Positions 16,922 through 26,503 of a stretch of 56,550 nucleotides of DNA are shown piece after piece; the first letter of the stretch is position 1, and each line of letters opens with the position of its first letter. The notes under the pieces are model-generated. The model saw only the letters and a list, made by a program, of their open reading frames with translations. It was not told the DNA's origin and did not search any database. The position numbers and the translations under genes are program-made. Source of the stretch: an uncultured Flavobacteriales bacterium (GTDB taxonomy: Bacteria > Bacteroidota > Bacteroidia > Flavobacteriales_D > Sanyastnellaceae); assembly GCA_905478795.1 (NCBI GenBank), contig CAJQJX010000021.1:1-56550 (forward strand), written 5' to 3'.

Positions 16922-19900
16922 ATGATTGGAGCCTTCAATAAAATCGTCAAGCGCCTCGTCGGCGACAAGGCGGCAACGGATGTCAAAGCCATCCAACCTG
17001 CGGTGGATGCCGTTCACACTTTCGAGTCTGAAATGCAGGGACTGTCCTCCGACGGGCTTCGCGAGCGCAGTGCTGACTTGAAGCGCCGGATCTTGAATCA
17101 TGTGGAGGAGTTGGTGGAAGAGTCCAAAGGCCTCAGGGCGCAGGTCGCTTCAAATCCCACCATGTCGTTTGAGGCCAAAGAGGTGTTGTATGACCGAGTA
17201 GATGCGCTGGAAAAGGAGGTTGACGATAAGCTTGAGGAGGTTTTGGAGCAATTGATGCCCGAAGCCTTTGCCTTACTCAAGGAAACTTCTCGCCGGTTTG
17301 CGGCGCCTGGAGAGTTGGAGGTGACCGCATTGGATTATGACCGTGACTTTGCTGCGGGCCGCGATTTCGTGCGCATAGAGGGAGATCAGGCTTTTTGGGC
17401 CAGAGAATGGATGGCTGCGGGAACACCGGTCGAGTGGAACATGGTGCATTACGATGTCCAGTTGATCGGTGGTGTCGCATTGCACCGTGGTAAAGTCGCA
17501 GAGATGCAAACCGGTGAGGGAAAAACCTTGGTGGCTACGCTTCCCGTTTTTCTGAATGCCTTAACGGGACGAGGAGTGCACTTGGTGACGGTGAATGATT
17601 ATCTCGCCCGTCGTGACGCGGAGTGGATGGGCCCTCTGTTTCAATTCCACGGATTGACCATCGACTGCATCGACAAGCATCAGCCCAATTCTGAAGCCCG
17701 GCGCAATGCGTACAAGTGCGACGTCGTCTACGGTACGAACAACGAGTTCGGTTTCGATTACCTCCGGGACAACATGGCCATGCGTCCCGATCAGTTGGTA
17801 CAGGGCAAGCACCATTTTGCCATTGTGGACGAGGTGGACAGTGTTCTGATTGACGAAGCCAGAACGCCATTGATCATTTCGGGGCCTACTCCCAAGGGAG
17901 ACGAGCACGAGTTTGATGGGCTCAAGCCCAAAGTGGTACAGCTGATGCAAAAGCAGCGCCAAGCGGTGAACAACATGATCACCGAGGCCAAGAAAAAGTT
18001 GGGGACTGAGGGCGCCGACAAGGAGACCATCCGCACAGGTGGTTTGGCATTGTTCCGCGCCTACAGAGGCTTGCCCAAGACCAAGTCGCTCATCAAGTTC
18101 ATGAGCGAAGAGGGGGTTCGGCAGCAGTTGCTGAAGACGGAGGGCTACTACTTGCAGGACAACAAGCGCATGATGCCCGAGGCCGATGAGGAGCTGTATT
18201 TCGTGATTGACGAGAAGCAGAACCAGGTCGAATTGACAGAAAAGGGCATCGCTACGTTGACCGCAGACATTGAGGACGATCAGTTCTTCACGATGCCGGA
18301 TGTGCCATCGACCTTGGTCGAAATTGACGCTTCGGATGCTTCGGATGCGGCAAAGCAGGAGCAGCGCGAGGCGCTTTTCCGCGAGCAGGGCATCAAATCT
18401 GCCCGCCTGCACACCATGAACCAGTTGCTCAAGTCGTATGCCTTGTTCGAAAAGGACATCGACTATGTGGTGATGGACAACAAGGTGAAGATTGTAGACG
18501 AGCAAACGGGCCGCATTATGGAGGGCCGCCGTTATTCGGATGGTTTGCACCAAGCGATTGAGGCCAAGGAGGGGGTGCGCATTGAGGCGGCGACGCAGAC
18601 CTACGCCACGATCACCCTTCAGAATTACTTCCGGATGTACCACAAGCTTGCGGGCATGACGGGGACGGCGGAAACGGAAGCGCAAGAGTTGTGGGACATC
18701 TACAAGCTCGATGTGATGTCGATCCCGACGAACCGTCCTGTTGCGCGCGAAGACGAGGACGATTTGGTCTTCAAGACCAAGCGGGAGAAGTTCAACGCGG
18801 TCATTGAAGACGTGGTGAAGTTGCGCGATGCGGGCCGCCCCGTCCTCGTAGGAACCACTACTGTAGAGGTCAGCGAATTGCTGAGCCGCATGCTGGACAT
18901 TCGCAAAATCGAGCACCAAGTGCTCAACGCGAAGCGCCACCAGGCCGAAGCCGAGGTGGTGGCGAAAGCGGGTAAGCCAGGTGCAGTGACCATTGCGACC
19001 AACATGGCTGGACGTGGAACCGACATCAAATTGGGCGAAGACGTGAAGGCTGCAGGTGGTTTGGCCATTATCGGTACAGAGCGCCACGACAGCCGACGTG
19101 TTGACCGTCAGTTGCGGGGCCGTTCAGGCCGCCAAGGCGACCCGGGTAGCAGCCAATTCTATGTGAGTTTGGAAGACGATCTGATGCGCCTGTTCCAAAG
19201 TGAACGGGTATCCAAAATGATGGACCGTTTGGGCCACCAAGACGGGGAAGTCATTCAGCACTCCATGATCACCAAGTCCATTGAGCGCGCCCAGCGCAAG
19301 GTGGAGGAGAACAACTTTGGTATCCGCAAGCGCTTGCTCGAGTATGACGATGTGATGAACAGCCAGCGCGAGGTCATATACCGCCGCCGCCGGAATGCTT
19401 TGCATGGGGAGCGCCTCAAGTTTGACATCTCCGGGATGTTCTACGAGCTATCGGATCAACTCGTGACCGACTTTGGACCGGGTAAAGACTTCGAAGGGTT
19501 GCGCATACGGAGTCTAGCAGAATTGGGGGTAGACCCTCCCTTCTCTTCCGACGACTTTGGCTTGGGCAATCCCGACGCCCAGTCTCAGTCCCTGCACAAC
19601 GCCGCCGAAACACATTACCACGACCGCATGAAGTCCTTGGCGGCCCATGCGCATCCGGTGATTCAGCGTGTGTACGAGGACGACACCAATCAATTCGTCA
19701 ACATCGCAGTGCCCTTTACGGATGGCCGCCGAAACCTTCAGGTGATGGCCAACATTCAAGAGGCTGTGGATTCCTCGGGCACCACTTTGGTGGACGAGTT
19801 GGAAAAGACGGTGGTCTTGGGAGTGTTGGACCAACTCTGGAAAGAGCACCTGCGCAACATGGACGACCTCCGTTCCAATGTGCAGCACGCCCGTTTCGAG

Positions 19901-20272
19901 CAGAAGGATCCGTTGCTCATTTACAAGTTCGAGTCCTACGAGCTTTTTAAGGCCATGGTGCAGCGTATGAACACGGATGTGGCCAGTTTCTTGCTCAAGT
20001 GTCAGTTGCCGAGTCAGCCTGATCAGGTCAAGAGGGCACCGGGTGCCAGGCCCCAGCAGCCAGCCCGGGTGCAGACAAGCAAGGCGGGCGTTCAGAACCT
20101 CAACGAACAGCGCATATCGGCTGCCCGCGCTCAAGGCGGCGGTGGAACGACGGGAATGCCCGCACCTCCTCCTCCCAAGTCTGAGCCGGTCCGCGTCGAG
20201 AAGAAGACGCTGCCCAATGAGCCTTGTCCGTGCGGTTCGGGCAAGAAGTTCAAGAAGTGCCACGGAATCTGA
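16922..20272 (+). CDS. secA: Preprotein translocase ATPase SecA
   Basis: 1116 residues from ATG 16922 (MIGAFNKIVKRLVG), preferred over GTG 16904 because it matches the usual SecA start. It drives Sec-dependent export, feeding the signal-peptide proteins and T9SS cargo nearby. Motifs: Walker A QTGEGKT near residue 196, DEAD-type IVDEVDSVLIDEAR near 300, TNMAGRGTDIKLG, and RQLRGRSGRQGDPGSS in the second RecA lobe. An extended region between about 340 and 510 is a typical Bacteroidota insertion that makes the protein longer than E. coli SecA (901). The C-terminus carries the zinc/SecB-binding motif EPCPCGSGKKFKKCHG. Confidence 0.97.
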   Translation: MIGAFNKIVKRLVGDKAATDVKAIQPAVDAVHTFESEMQGLSSDGLRERSADLKRRILNHVEELVEESKGLRAQVASNPTMSFEAKEVLYDRVDALEKEVDDKLEEVLEQLMPEAFALLKETSRRFAAPGELEVTALDYDRDFAAGRDFVRIEGDQAFWAREWMAAGTPVEWNMVHYDVQLIGGVALHRGKVAEMQTGEGKTLVATLPVFLNALTGRGVHLVTVNDYLARRDAEWMGPLFQFHGLTIDCIDKHQPNSEARRNAYKCDVVYGTNNEFGFDYLRDNMAMRPDQLVQGKHHFAIVDEVDSVLIDEARTPLIISGPTPKGDEHEFDGLKPKVVQLMQKQRQAVNNMITEAKKKLGTEGADKETIRTGGLALFRAYRGLPKTKSLIKFMSEEGVRQQLLKTEGYYLQDNKRMMPEADEELYFVIDEKQNQVELTEKGIATLTADIEDDQFFTMPDVPSTLVEIDASDASDAAKQEQREALFREQGIKSARLHTMNQLLKSYALFEKDIDYVVMDNKVKIVDEQTGRIMEGRRYSDGLHQAIEAKEGVRIEAATQTYATITLQNYFRMYHKLAGMTGTAETEAQELWDIYKLDVMSIPTNRPVAREDEDDLVFKTKREKFNAVIEDVVKLRDAGRPVLVGTTTVEVSELLSRMLDIRKIEHQVLNAKRHQAEAEVVAKAGKPGAVTIATNMAGRGTDIKLGEDVKAAGGLAIIGTERHDSRRVDRQLRGRSGRQGDPGSSQFYVSLEDDLMRLFQSERVSKMMDRLGHQDGEVIQHSMITKSIERAQRKVEENNFGIRKRLLEYDDVMNSQREVIYRRRRNALHGERLKFDISGMFYELSDQLVTDFGPGKDFEGLRIRSLAELGVDPPFSSDDFGLGNPDAQSQSLHNAAETHYHDRMKSLAAHAHPVIQRVYEDDTNQFVNIAVPFTDGRRNLQVMANIQEAVDSSGTTLVDELEKTVVLGVLDQLWKEHLRNMDDLRSNVQHARFEQKDPLLIYKFESYELFKAMVQRMNTDVASFLLKCQLPSQPDQVKRAPGARPQQPARVQTSKAGVQNLNEQRISAARAQGGGGTTGMPAPPPPKSEPVRVEKKTLPNEPCPCGSGKKFKKCHGI

Positions 20273-20284
20273 GGCCCCTGGTCT

Positions 20285-20965
20285 TCAGCGATTGGCGTCC
20301 AACAAGGTGAGGTAGCCCAAAGGGCCGCTCCAATATTGGCGAATCGCAGAATGTGCGCGTTCGAGTGTGCTGCCTGTGGTCATGACGTCGTCTATGATGA
20401 GGATGCCAGCGTTCGGCACGGTGCTGCCTGAATCAGGGGCTTTCCAAACAAACGGATTGAGCCCTTCTTTAATGCGGCCGGCCCTTCCGAACCGTGTCAA
20501 GGATTGCCCAGCATGAGGTCGCTCTAGTAGGGACAACATGGGGGCGCCGGTAACCTGTGACCAACCCTTGGCCAGCATTTCACTTTGGTTGTATCCCCTT
20601 TGGCGCTGTCGCTTTCGGTGGAGAGGAACGGGCACTACGGACCATTGGGTGGCGGATGCCATGTCCAAGGTTTGTGCGCACTCTCGCGCCATGATCCTTC
20701 CGAGTTGGATGCCTAAAAAGGCGCTGCCCCCGTATTTAAGGTTGTGGACCAGCCGGCGTTCTTCGGGTCGGGCCAGGTGCAGCCAATTGACCCCCAACGC
20801 CCAGTCTAGGCGATGTCCAAAGCGCAAGGCACTGTGTCCGGAATGCCGAACCCACGAAAATTCACAGGGCCCGCACCAGGCGGGTTCCGCCTCAGAGAGG
20901 GGTGTTTCACACGAAGCGCATCGCCTGGGGAAAATGGCGTGTGCGATGAGGTGCCAGGGCGTCAT
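20285..20965 (-). CDS. comF: ComF-family phosphoribosyltransferase
   Basis: 226 residues from ATG 20965. The reading frame stays open much further upstream but loses family similarity and would run antisense through the DUF72 gene. The N-terminus has a four-cysteine zinc-ribbon (CASCETP...WCGPC), followed by NLKYGGSAFLG, the conserved VVPVPLHRKRQRQRGYNQSE and the PRPP-binding loop ILIIDDVMTTGST. ComF proteins are required for natural transformation in several bacteria, probably at single-stranded DNA uptake; the biochemical activity is unclear. It converges on secA with a 12-nt gap. Confidence 0.9.
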   Translation of the reverse strand: MTPWHLIAHAIFPRRCASCETPLSEAEPAWCGPCEFSWVRHSGHSALRFGHRLDWALGVNWLHLARPEERRLVHNLKYGGSAFLGIQLGRIMARECAQTLDMASATQWSVVPVPLHRKRQRQRGYNQSEMLAKGWSQVTGAPMLSLLERPHAGQSLTRFGRAGRIKEGLNPFVWKAPDSGSTVPNAGILIIDDVMTTGSTLERAHSAIRQYWSGPLGYLTLLDANR

Positions 20966-21040
20966 TGTTGCGGGCAAAGTCGGCCCTAAACAGAAAGGCG
21001 CGGCGTAGGGTTTGTTTGCAGAGCCGCTTTCTTTGTGGTC

Positions 21041-21955
21041 GTGAAATACGGCAAGATTCCAGAGGAGGAGCAGCACGAACAGCTGCCAGGGATAGACTTC
21101 TCTTTGCCAGAAGACCACCCCGATACGTTGGCAGGCTTGGCTTCGGGAAAAGGCCGACCATTGGAAGTCAGGGCAGGCGGTACGATGTGGACCATTCGTC
21201 CATGGCGGGGCAGTGTTTATCCCGAAAAGGCGCCGCAACGCACGTGGCCCGTTCATTATGGGCAGGCGTTCGGCACCATCGAGCTCAATGCCACCCATTA
21301 CCGGATTCACCCTGCTGAACGTATGGCACAATGGGCTGCAGCCATGCCGGAGGACTTTCGGTTTTGCCCCAAATTTCCTGCGATCATCACGCATTACCGA
21401 AGGTTTAATGACTGTGCCGGACCCACCGACGACTTCATCGCAGGATTGGATGCATTGGGAAAAAAAAGAGGCCCTGCCTTTATCCAACTGCCTCCGCATT
21501 TCTCACCCAAGCACGCTGACCGCTTGTTGGCCTACCTCAAAACTTGGCCCCGGTCGTTTGAGGCTGCTATTGAATTTCGTCACCCCGGTTGGTTTGCTCC
21601 TGAACCGGAGTTCGCCCATGCTGTAGAGTCGGTGTGGCAGGCTATGTTGGAGTGGGGAATTGGTGCTGTTCTGAGCGATACGGCCTTGCGCAGAGATGCG
21701 CTGCACATGAGGATGACCGCACCATTTTTGCTGCTTCGTTTTGGTGGTTACGAGGGACACGCAAGCGATGAACGCAGGCTCAAAGATTGGTGCAGGCGCA
21801 TCAAAGCGTGGCAGGCCAAGGGTTTACAGTCGGTCGATCTTTTGGTGCACCAGCCCGACAGCATCAAGACGCCCGACACTTGTAGGTTGTTCTCCGAATT
21901 GGCCAAAAGCGAGCTGGGCGCGGAAGTGCGTTCACCTGCGCCGGTGCTTTTTTGA
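21041..21955 (+). CDS. DUF72 (YecE-like) protein
   Basis: 304 residues from GTG 21041 (then KYGKIPEEEQHEQLPGIDF), which fits the usual Bacteroidota DUF72 start; GTG 21035 is an alternative. Family features include GGTMWTIRPWRGSVYPE near residues 47-63, IELNATHYRIHP, a CPKFP motif, and the C-terminal FGGYEGH. DUF72 proteins form a TIM-barrel-like fold; the function is not established. TTTCTTTG lies 5 nt before the start, one mismatch from the -7 consensus. The gene is divergent from comF and 55 nt before the methionine-sulfoxide reductase gene. Confidence 0.85.
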   Translation: MKYGKIPEEEQHEQLPGIDFSLPEDHPDTLAGLASGKGRPLEVRAGGTMWTIRPWRGSVYPEKAPQRTWPVHYGQAFGTIELNATHYRIHPAERMAQWAAAMPEDFRFCPKFPAIITHYRRFNDCAGPTDDFIAGLDALGKKRGPAFIQLPPHFSPKHADRLLAYLKTWPRSFEAAIEFRHPGWFAPEPEFAHAVESVWQAMLEWGIGAVLSDTALRRDALHMRMTAPFLLLRFGGYEGHASDERRLKDWCRRIKAWQAKGLQSVDLLVHQPDSIKTPDTCRLFSELAKSELGAEVRSPAPVLF

Positions 21956-22010
21956 CGCTTCTTGACTTGTAACAGGTCGAATAAACGCCAGCACTGTCGA
22001 ACTTCGGACC

Positions 22011-22520
22011 ATGGCTGACGCTTTTGCATTTGACCGCAACGCACCGCGGAAGGCCCGCTATGACCAGTTGGATATGCAGTGCTTGGCACTCTTGTCAGAC
22101 GCGGACCCCGTGGCAAACCAGGCCAACTTTGCGGCCTTGGTCCACATGGCATTTGGTTGGCATTGGGTGGGTTTTTACCGTGTGGTGAAGGATGAATTGG
22201 TGCTGGGCCCCTTTCAAGGCCCTGTGGCGTGTACGCGTCTGTTTAAGGACAGGGGTGTGTGTGCGCTAGCATGGGCGCGCAACGAAGCGGTGGTGGTTCA
22301 GGACGTGGATGCTTTTCCGGGTCATGTCATGTGCAGTGCAGTAAGCCGGAGTGAATTGGTGGTGCCGGTGCGGGATGCGCAGGGACAGGTTCGCGCTGTT
22401 TTTGATGTGGACAGCGCTGTGGTAGCAGACTTTGAGCAAGAAGACGCGGACCGACTTCAACGCCTGATTGACACGGTAGCTGAAAGGTTGATTGATGAAC
22501 CCCTTCCCGGACATGCGTAG
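22011..22520 (+). CDS. msrC: Free methionine-(R)-sulfoxide reductase (GAF domain)
   Basis: 169 residues forming a single GAF domain. It reduces free methionine-R-sulfoxide in the cytoplasm. The signature WVGFYRVVKDELVLGPFQG is followed by cysteines at 74 (VACTR), 84 (RGVC) and 108 (HVMCS); the 10 and 24 residue spacing equals that of E. coli fRMsr (Cys84, 94, 118). SRSELVVPV and DVDS complete the fold. The stop overlaps the start of the next gene by 8 bp. Confidence 0.92.
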   Translation: MADAFAFDRNAPRKARYDQLDMQCLALLSDADPVANQANFAALVHMAFGWHWVGFYRVVKDELVLGPFQGPVACTRLFKDRGVCALAWARNEAVVVQDVDAFPGHVMCSAVSRSELVVPVRDAQGQVRAVFDVDSAVVADFEQEDADRLQRLIDTVAERLIDEPLPGHA

Positions 22521-24180
22521 GGTATTCCAGATGTCGGTGGCAGCGGTTGCTGTTCTGCTCCTCTTTGGCTGCGCCCAAGTGGGTTCGCCAGATGGTGGAG
22601 GTCGTGATGAGGACGCCCCGCAAGTAGTGTCTGCAGACCCTCCTTTTGGGAGTGTTCAGTTTGACCAGGGGGCGTTCGTTTTAGAGTTTGACGAGTTCGT
22701 GCAATTGCAAGATGCGCGGCGCCAAATGTTGGTTTCTCCACCCTTGCCTGTGCCGCCTCGGGCCATGGTGCGGGGAAAAATGGTCAAGGTGGAGTTGGCA
22801 GACAGCTTGATGGCAGATCGGACTTACATCGTTCAGTTTGGAGATGCCGTGCGTGACTTGCGCGAGGGAAATGTGGCCAAGGGACTGCAGTATGTGTTCA
22901 CTACAGGAGATGTCTTGGACTCTGGCCGCGTAGCTGGCCGTGCCGAAGACGCTTGGTCTGGCGAAGCTGCTGCAGGGATCCGTGTTTTGCTGTTTGAAGA
23001 AGGCTTACCGGCAGTTGCATTGGATGCGACACTGCCCGATTCGCTGAGGCCCTTGCCTGATTATGTGGGCCTGGTGGATGACAGCGGAAGGTTTGACGTG
23101 GGCTTTTTGCCCATCTCCAAATTGGGCTGGATGGTATTGGACGATGTCAATGGCAACTACCGGGCTGATCAAGGGGAGGCTTTGGCATGGGGGAAGGGCA
23201 CCTTGCAGACGGTGACGGACAGTGCAGGTTGGGCTGAATTGATGGCTGCACCTGCTTTGAGGCTGGATGCCCCGCCGCCCAGTGCCTCGACTTATTTGTC
23301 GGGAGTGCGTGTGGATTCTTCGGGGTATTTCCGAGCCGCCATTTCGGGGTTGGAGGCGTTGCGTGAAGGTCCTGATGGGCTGAGTGACTCAGACATTTCG
23401 GATTCGCTGGCCCTGATGGGACCTGAAGGGCCCGTGGAACTGGGCATGAAAGGCGACAGTGTTTGGGCCAAACTCCCGGGTTTTTCGGCGGATGAGAGCG
23501 GACCGTGGTTGCTGCGTCATCCATCTGGCACAGATACGCTGGTGTTTCGCGGAGTGGAGGCCAATACACCGCCAGTTCCAGTGGAACCGGCTGAACGGTT
23601 CGCGGATCGAGCAGGACATTTTAGCCTGCGTTTTGCGCCCCGTCCTGTGCGTTTGGACACCGCAATGTGTTCAGGAACAGTGGTGATGGAAGGCGATACT
23701 GCTGCTTTGTCGCCTGCCCTCTTCCGATTGGTGGAGAACCGTTTGGATGTGGGGCCTTTCCCGCCTGGAGCATCGGTATCACTCATGGTCGAGCCAGGAG
23801 GGATTCAAGGAGAGGAAGGACTGTCAACGGACACCTTAGAATGGCGGCTTTCCGTCCGGGTTCCATCGGATTACGGAGCCATCCAACTGGTCTTGGACAG
23901 TGCGGCTCATGCCTCCGACGGTGCGGTTATTTGGTTGTTGTTGAACAGTTCAGGCGCACCCACCACGCATGAGGTGGATGCAGAGGGTCGATTTAACCAG
24001 CTGTTGCCAGGTCGTTATCGTGTGGTCATGGTTCAGGACGAAAATGGCGACGGGCGTTGGTCAGGCGCCCGTCCGGCCAAAGGACTGCACCCCGAGCCTG
24101 TGTTGAGGTGGGCCAGTGAGGTCGATGTTCGCGCTGGATGGGAGGTGGAAATTGCCCCTGAATTTCATCCACGGCCTTGA
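22513..24180 (+). CDS. Ig-like domain lipoprotein
   Basis: 555 residues from ATG 22513 (MRRVFQMSVAAVAVLLLFGC), where the lipobox is LLFGC; starts at 22492 (TTG) or 22495 put extra residues before the signal. Residues ~30-130 resemble the bacterial Ig-like/SbsA domain (APQVVSADPPFGSVQFDQ, FVLEFDEFVQLQDA, MADRTYIVQFGDAVRD), a common architecture in Bacteroidota lipoproteins. Later parts are beta-rich, with DVNGNYRADQGEAL and DENGDGRWSGARPAKG resembling calcium-binding or carboxypeptidase-regulatory-like segments. The role is unknown, probably in the outer membrane. It overlaps the reductase gene by 8 bp, so the two are probably coupled. Confidence 0.8.
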   Translation: MRRVFQMSVAAVAVLLLFGCAQVGSPDGGGRDEDAPQVVSADPPFGSVQFDQGAFVLEFDEFVQLQDARRQMLVSPPLPVPPRAMVRGKMVKVELADSLMADRTYIVQFGDAVRDLREGNVAKGLQYVFTTGDVLDSGRVAGRAEDAWSGEAAAGIRVLLFEEGLPAVALDATLPDSLRPLPDYVGLVDDSGRFDVGFLPISKLGWMVLDDVNGNYRADQGEALAWGKGTLQTVTDSAGWAELMAAPALRLDAPPPSASTYLSGVRVDSSGYFRAAISGLEALREGPDGLSDSDISDSLALMGPEGPVELGMKGDSVWAKLPGFSADESGPWLLRHPSGTDTLVFRGVEANTPPVPVEPAERFADRAGHFSLRFAPRPVRLDTAMCSGTVVMEGDTAALSPALFRLVENRLDVGPFPPGASVSLMVEPGGIQGEEGLSTDTLEWRLSVRVPSDYGAIQLVLDSAAHASDGAVIWLLLNSSGAPTTHEVDAEGRFNQLLPGRYRVVMVQDENGDGRWSGARPAKGLHPEPVLRWASEVDVRAGWEVEIAPEFHPRP

Positions 24181-24226
24181 CGTGAACATCCGCGCTGGGA
24201 TGTGTGTCAAACAGCACCAAAGGCGC

Positions 24227-24234
24227 TAATTTTG
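24227..24234 (+). promoter_or_regulatory. Promoter -7 box (TAATTTTG)
   Basis: This is an exact match to TAnnTTTG. It ends 6 nt before ATG 24241, so transcription would start at or next to the ATG (leaderless). No clear -33 TTTG is seen. Confidence 0.45.
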
Positions 24235-24240
24235 AGTTAT

Positions 24241-25821
24241 ATGCAGGTGAACACCTCCTTTTTTCGCACGCTGTGGCTTTTGGCCGTTGCGCTCCTGGGC
24301 CACTTGGTGGTCCAAGCGCAAGACCCGTGCGTTTCCACGGGAACAGGTTTGCCTTATGTCAGCACCAACCCGAATTACGTGTGTGAGGCACTGGATGCCT
24401 TTGTCTACATCAATGTGGCCCAAGCTTATGCCGACCCTGCTGATGCGGCCGCCGAGAACTTCAATTTCAGTTGGTACCCGTTCGATGTTTTGGGTGGGAC
24501 CAGTACCCAGAGCTTTGACATGGTGTTCGACAGCACCATCACCATTTGGTGTGTGGCCCTGGATGTGCCGAACAATTGCATTTGGACGGATACCATTGTC
24601 GTGCAGGTTCAGGAGGCGGTAAACATTGGACTTCCTGCGGATACGTTGGTGTGCGACTTGAACGGATTTACCCTTCAGCCATCGGCAGAGGCACAGGCCA
24701 TGGCGGGTGTTTCTTGGAATTGGGAACCTTCGCTTTTGCTGTTAGATCCCCAGACCCCCACCCCTCAACTGCTTGTACAAGCGGACCAGTGGTACTTCGC
24801 GACGGCGAGCGCGGGGCCTTCAGGACAATGCACCTATGAGGACAGCATTTTTGTGACGGCCAACGTGGCCCCCATTGACCTAGGGGTTGACCAGCAGCTG
24901 TGCGAAGGAGAGACGGCATCCCTGGACTGTGGGCTGGATGCAGCGGCAGAAGACCTGCTGTGGAGCACGGGCGACACGGTGTCCTCCATTGTAGCGGATA
25001 CGACTGGGGTGTATTGGGTCACCGCGACCAACCCTGAAGGTTGTGAGCGTTCGGATACTGTGAGCATCAGCATATTTGACAATCCTGTGATCGTTTTGGA
25101 TGCGGATGGCGCAGCTTGTGAAGGTCAGCCTGTAACGCTGACGGCCACGGTAACCGGCGATACAACCATAGTCGGGGTGGGATGGTCCAACGGTGAAGCG
25201 GGAAACGCCATCGTTGTCACCGAGCCCGGCGACTACGAAGCCATTACCGTTGATGTGACGGGCTGCATAGGTACAGCCTCCATTTCGCCTGCTTTTTATC
25301 CATCACCTGTTCCCCAGTTGCCGCTCGACACGGTGATATGCTTGGAGGAGGATGGGCCGATTTGGCTCGATGTGACCCAGCCCGATGTGGCCTATTCGTG
25401 GTCTGACGGCTCTACTGGGCCTGGCGTTTTACTCGCCAATGAAGGCGTGTATACGGTCACGTTGACTTTGCTTTCGAACGGATGTCAGGACTCTGCGAGC
25501 ATTGTGCTGACGGATTTCTGCCAGCAGGATAGCGTCTATTTCCCCACGGCCTTTACACCAGACGACGACCTGGTCAACGATGATTTTGGTGGTTTTTCAG
25601 AAGAAGTGGGAAGCTACCTGTTGGTGGTGTTCAACCGATGGGGCATTGAGGTCTTTCGCTCAGAAGACTTGGGCCTTCGGTGGGACGGCCGGCTGGAAAG
25701 TGGTGAGCCTGCTCCCGGGGGATTGTATGGCTACCGTGCGGTGTGGCAGCCCCTTCGAGATGATGGGGAGAGCTTTGGAGGTTTCCTTGAAAAGGTGGGG
25801 GCAGTCACCCTTATTCGTTGA
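24241..25821 (+). CDS. Secreted protein with T9SS type B sorting domain
   Basis: 526 residues from ATG 24241; an upstream in-frame GTG at 24202 would precede the signal peptide (FFRTLWLLAVALLGHLVVQAQ) and is rejected. The middle contains several Ig-like/PKD-like repeats (for example LPADTLVCDLNGFTLQPSAE, CEGETASLDCGLDA, CEGQPVTLTATVTGD). The C-terminal ~90 residues (from about 433: VYFPTAFTPDDDLVNDDF, FNRWGIEVFRSED, DGRLESGEPAPGGLYGYRAVW) are the gliding-motility-associated type B signal recognised by the T9SS. It is probably a surface or secreted adhesin. It overlaps the convergent ktrA-like gene by 11 bp. Confidence 0.9.
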   Translation: MQVNTSFFRTLWLLAVALLGHLVVQAQDPCVSTGTGLPYVSTNPNYVCEALDAFVYINVAQAYADPADAAAENFNFSWYPFDVLGGTSTQSFDMVFDSTITIWCVALDVPNNCIWTDTIVVQVQEAVNIGLPADTLVCDLNGFTLQPSAEAQAMAGVSWNWEPSLLLLDPQTPTPQLLVQADQWYFATASAGPSGQCTYEDSIFVTANVAPIDLGVDQQLCEGETASLDCGLDAAAEDLLWSTGDTVSSIVADTTGVYWVTATNPEGCERSDTVSISIFDNPVIVLDADGAACEGQPVTLTATVTGDTTIVGVGWSNGEAGNAIVVTEPGDYEAITVDVTGCIGTASISPAFYPSPVPQLPLDTVICLEEDGPIWLDVTQPDVAYSWSDGSTGPGVLLANEGVYTVTLTLLSNGCQDSASIVLTDFCQQDSVYFPTAFTPDDDLVNDDFGGFSEEVGSYLLVVFNRWGIEVFRSEDLGLRWDGRLESGEPAPGGLYGYRAVWQPLRDDGESFGGFLEKVGAVTLIR

Positions 25822-26494
25822 CCTCGAGGAAACGGTTGACGTCGCCCAACGTTCCAAAAACGACCAGTGTGTCAGTTTTTCCGACCACGGTATCGGGGCG
25901 GGGAATGCCGATGAGGTGCTCCTTGATTTCACCCCCTTCGTCATAGGTGCGCCGAATGGTGATCAGCCTAAGGTTGTAGCGGGTGGTCAGGTCAATGTCG
26001 CCCAAGTTGCGTCCTATGACGCCCGTTGGGGCTTGAATTTCTGCGATTTCATAATCGTTGGGCAATTCCAAGAACCCGCGCAGGTTGGGATTCATGAGCC
26101 GCTCTGCAACGATGCTGGCGAATTCTGCCTCTGGGGCGAGAATTTCTTGCACGCCAAGACTGCGCAAAATGCGCTCTTGGTGACGCCCTGACGCCCTTAC
26201 AATCACCCTTGGAATACCCATGTCGAGCAGGTTGAGCGTGGTCAACACCGTGGCTTCGAAGTTGTCTCCGATGGCCACTACTGCGGCGTCCATTTCGTCG
26301 AGTTTCTGGCTCCTGAGGGCTTTGAGGTCCGTGGAATCCATGGTAATGGCCAGTGCAATGTCATCGCTGACCTCTTTCACCTTGTCTTCGACACAGTCGA
26401 TGGCGAACACTTCGGCTCCGCGGCCGGCCATTTCCAATGCGATGCGAGACCCATATTTACCGATGCCGATCACGACATAACGCATGCTCTTCAT
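25811..26494 (-). CDS. ktrA: KtrA/TrkA-type potassium-uptake regulatory subunit
   Basis: 227 residues; ATG 26494, or 26485 giving MRYVVIGIG. The N-terminal RCK_N (Rossmann) domain has VVIGIGKYGSRIALEM, an acidic end to beta-2 (FAIDCVEDKV) and MDSTDLKALRS; the C-terminal RCK_C domain follows from about residue 140 (NDYEIAEIQAPTGVIGRNL). Such subunits gate the membrane channel KtrB/TrkH with nucleotide binding. No KtrB partner is in the window. It lies 9 nt after kynureninase on the same strand. Confidence 0.9.
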   Translation of the reverse strand: MKSMRYVVIGIGKYGSRIALEMAGRGAEVFAIDCVEDKVKEVSDDIALAITMDSTDLKALRSQKLDEMDAAVVAIGDNFEATVLTTLNLLDMGIPRVIVRASGRHQERILRSLGVQEILAPEAEFASIVAERLMNPNLRGFLELPNDYEIAEIQAPTGVIGRNLGDIDLTTRYNLRLITIRRTYDEGGEIKEHLIGIPRPDTVVGKTDTLVVFGTLGDVNRFLEVNE

Positions 26495-26503
26495 GGGGCC
26501 AAT

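Noticed and set aside
17561-19087. 508-codon open frame antisense to secA
   Set aside because: It lies entirely within the secA coding sequence, has no family motif, and is explained by high GC and codon bias on the opposite strand.
20966-21499. Upstream extension of the comF frame
   Set aside because: The extra 178 codons run antisense through DUF72 and do not resemble ComF; the zinc-ribbon start at 20965 is normal.
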